From: Deltaproteobacteria bacterium
Lineage (GTDB): Bacteria > Desulfobacterota > Deferrimicrobia > Deferrimicrobiales > Deferrimicrobiaceae
DNA length: 33,735 bases
Assembly: GCA_020346465.1 (NCBI GenBank)
Contig: CP070783.1
Span: 1,935,549 to 1,969,283, forward strand
Direction: 5' to 3'
Part shown: positions 32,492 through 33,735 of the stretch, piece by piece
How positions within the stretch are numbered: the stretch's first letter is position 1
Layout: every line of letters starts with the position of its first letter
Program-made: the position numbers and the translations under genes
The notes under the pieces: model-generated
Told to the model about the DNA's origin: nothing
Database searches by the model: none
The model's input: the letters and a program-made list of their open reading frames with translations, nothing else

Positions 32492-33735
32492 CTACGGACC
32501 CGGGACCGGCACAAAGGTCCCGAGCTCCACGCGAAGGAGGGAGACCTTCCTCCGCATCCCCCCCTCGGGCCCGAACTGGAACATGCCGGTCACACCCCGG
32601 AACGTCCCGAGCAGGGGGATTCTCTCGCGGGCCAGCTCCCCCGCCGTGCGGGAATCCTTCTCCCCGAGGCGATACGACTCCGCCAGGAGAAGGGCAGCAT
32701 CGTACCCCGTCGCCTCGAAGCGCGAAGGGGTGCCCTCCAGGGCATCCCGGTACTCCTTTCGGAAATTCTCCCCCGGGAATCCCGGGACCGATGCGGAGTA
32801 GTCCACGGAAAAGACGGACCCGTTCACCGCGTCCCCGGCCTTTCGCACGAGTTCCTCGTCGTTCCACCCGGAAAATCCGGCCAGGGGGAGGTACACGTTG
32901 TAGAACCGGAGCTGGGAGGCAAGCAGAAACGCCTTCTCCCACCGGTCCGCGATGACGATCGCTTCCTGGCGCAGCTTCATCGCCTCTCCCCCTTTGCTGG
33001 AAGAAGGGCCGGAGAGGGCGGCCCCTCCGACCGCCTTCCGGATCGCGTCCGAAAAATCGCTCGTGTCCTGGCCGTAGGAAACCCTGCTGCTCACCCGCAC
33101 GCCCGCCTCTGCGGCGGTCGCGTCCACCGCGTCCGCGAACCCTCGGCCGTAGCCGTTCTCCGGGAAGAACAGAATCAGGTCGTCCTTTCCGGACCGGGCC
33201 AGGTGGGACAGGACCGAAAGGGCCTCCTCCCGGGGGGAAAGACCGAACCGGTAGAGAAACGGCAACTGCGGAATGCGCTTCTGCCCCAGGTACAGGACGG
33301 GGGGAGATTCCGGGGCGAATGCGGCGCTCACGGAGTGCCCCTCCTCCCCCGTCAGCGGACCGATGAACCCGACCACGGAGGGATCGAGGGACGCCTCCTG
33401 GAACGCCGCGCGGGCCCTCTCGGGGACTCCCCCGGTATCCGTCCAGATCAGCACCGGCGGGGAGCCTTCCGCCCCCTGGCCGCGCATCTGGCGGAGGGCC
33501 ACCTCCGCGCCGGAGAGCACGGCGAACCCGATATCCGCGTACCTCCCGCTCAAGGGGAGAAGCCCCACGATCTTGGGGCGGTAGAAGAGGATCCTCTCCA
33601 GCCAGGCCCTCTCCCTGGCCGCCAGCTCCCCCGACTCCCCTCCGCCAAGGGACGCCCTCTCCAGGGCGAATGCCCCCATGCCGGGAAATCCCTTCCGGAC
33701 GGCCACCTGTGCGAGATGAAGATAGAGGATGTTCC
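32492..33735 (-). CDS. LpoA-like / periplasmic-binding (Peripla_BP_6) protein, N-terminus outside window
   Basis: At least 414 codons; the frame stays open to the right edge, so the start is not seen. The edge-proximal part (NILYLHLAQVAVRKG and ERAWLERILF) looks like TPR-type helical repeats. The rest is a type I periplasmic-binding fold beginning at KIVGLLPLSGRYADIG, with VGFIGPLTGEEG and LFFPENGYGRGFADAV further on. This TPR plus binding-domain layout resembles penicillin-binding protein activators such as LpoA rather than free amino-acid-binding proteins. LpoA stimulates PBP1A from the outer membrane; a lipobox cannot be checked because the N-terminus is missing. Confidence 0.82.
   Translation of the reverse strand, partial: NILYLHLAQVAVRKGFPGMGAFALERASLGGGESGELAARERAWLERILFYRPKIVGLLPLSGRYADIGFAVLSGAEVALRQMRGQGAEGSPPVLIWTDTGGVPERARAAFQEASLDPSVVGFIGPLTGEEGHSVSAAFAPESPPVLYLGQKRIPQLPFLYRFGLSPREEALSVLSHLARSGKDDLILFFPENGYGRGFADAVDATAAEAGVRVSSRVSYGQDTSDFSDAIRKAVGGAALSGPSSSKGGEAMKLRQEAIVIADRWEKAFLLASQLRFYNVYLPLAGFSGWNDEELVRKAGDAVNGSVFSVDYSASVPGFPGENFRKEYRDALEGTPSRFEATGYDAALLLAESYRLGEKDSRTAGELARERIPLLGTFRGVTGMFQFGPEGGMRRKVSLLRVELGTFVPVPGP

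Overview
The window is a dense, high-GC, gene-packed bacterial chromosome segment. Gene content (futalosine-route menaquinone enzymes MqnE/MqnC, DksA, a multi-GAF sensor kinase, a cobalamin-riboswitch-controlled outer-membrane B12 uptake operon, Lon/Hsp20, an LpoA-like lipoprotein, LarB/LarC) fits an anaerobic or facultatively anaerobic Gram-negative of the former Deltaproteobacteria (Desulfuromonadota/Thermodesulfobacteriota-like). This placement is inference from gene content; no rRNA or tRNA gene is present. Almost all genes lie on the minus strand; the exceptions are rlmE and a plus-strand block at about 18.0-23.2 kb.

Layout, read right to left because most genes are on the minus strand. 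(1) 33.7-23.2 kb: an LpoA-like periplasmic-binding protein (cut by the right edge), a DinG-type helicase, galU, hsp20, lon, two tandem CNNM/CorC membrane proteins and larB, mostly joined by 4-bp overlaps or short gaps. (2) 18.0-23.2 kb, plus strand: an AT-richer iron-sulfur flavoprotein gene, a hemolysin III/PAQR protein, a FAH-family acylpyruvase-like enzyme, a metallo-beta-lactamase-fold hydrolase, a DUF389 membrane protein, an unknown 136-aa membrane protein, a 44-aa single-TM microprotein and a membrane-anchored Bem46-like hydrolase. This block separates larB from larC. (3) 17.8-15.2 kb: larC and radA (13-bp overlap), convergent with rlmE. (4) 14.6-13.6 kb: a long-chain polyprenyl diphosphate synthase with a consensus-like promoter that predicts a nearly leaderless mRNA. 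(5) 13.5-7.7 kb: sigma70-like promoter, cobalamin riboswitch, then btuF-btuC-btuD-btuB-tonB, ended by a hairpin plus T-rich tract. (6) 7.65 kb to the left edge: a promoter overlapping that terminator, then dksA, galT, glgA, a triple-GAF histidine kinase, mqnE, mqnC and the first codons of serS.

Functional logic: the B12 operon is complete for outer-membrane and inner-membrane transport and carries its own tonB. MqnE and MqnC make two successive radical-SAM steps of menaquinone synthesis and the polyprenyl synthase can supply the side chain. GalT, GlgA and GalU touch sugar-nucleotide and glycogen metabolism. LarB and LarC belong to the nickel-pincer cofactor pathway; LarE is not in the window.

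No CRISPR array, transposase, integrase, phage gene or defence system was seen. The most interesting leads are the uncharacterised membrane-protein module with its 44-aa microprotein (20.0-23.2 kb), the CNNM pair in which one copy has lost the expected ion-site residues, the larB/larC split, and the cysteine-rich GAF domains of the sensor kinase.
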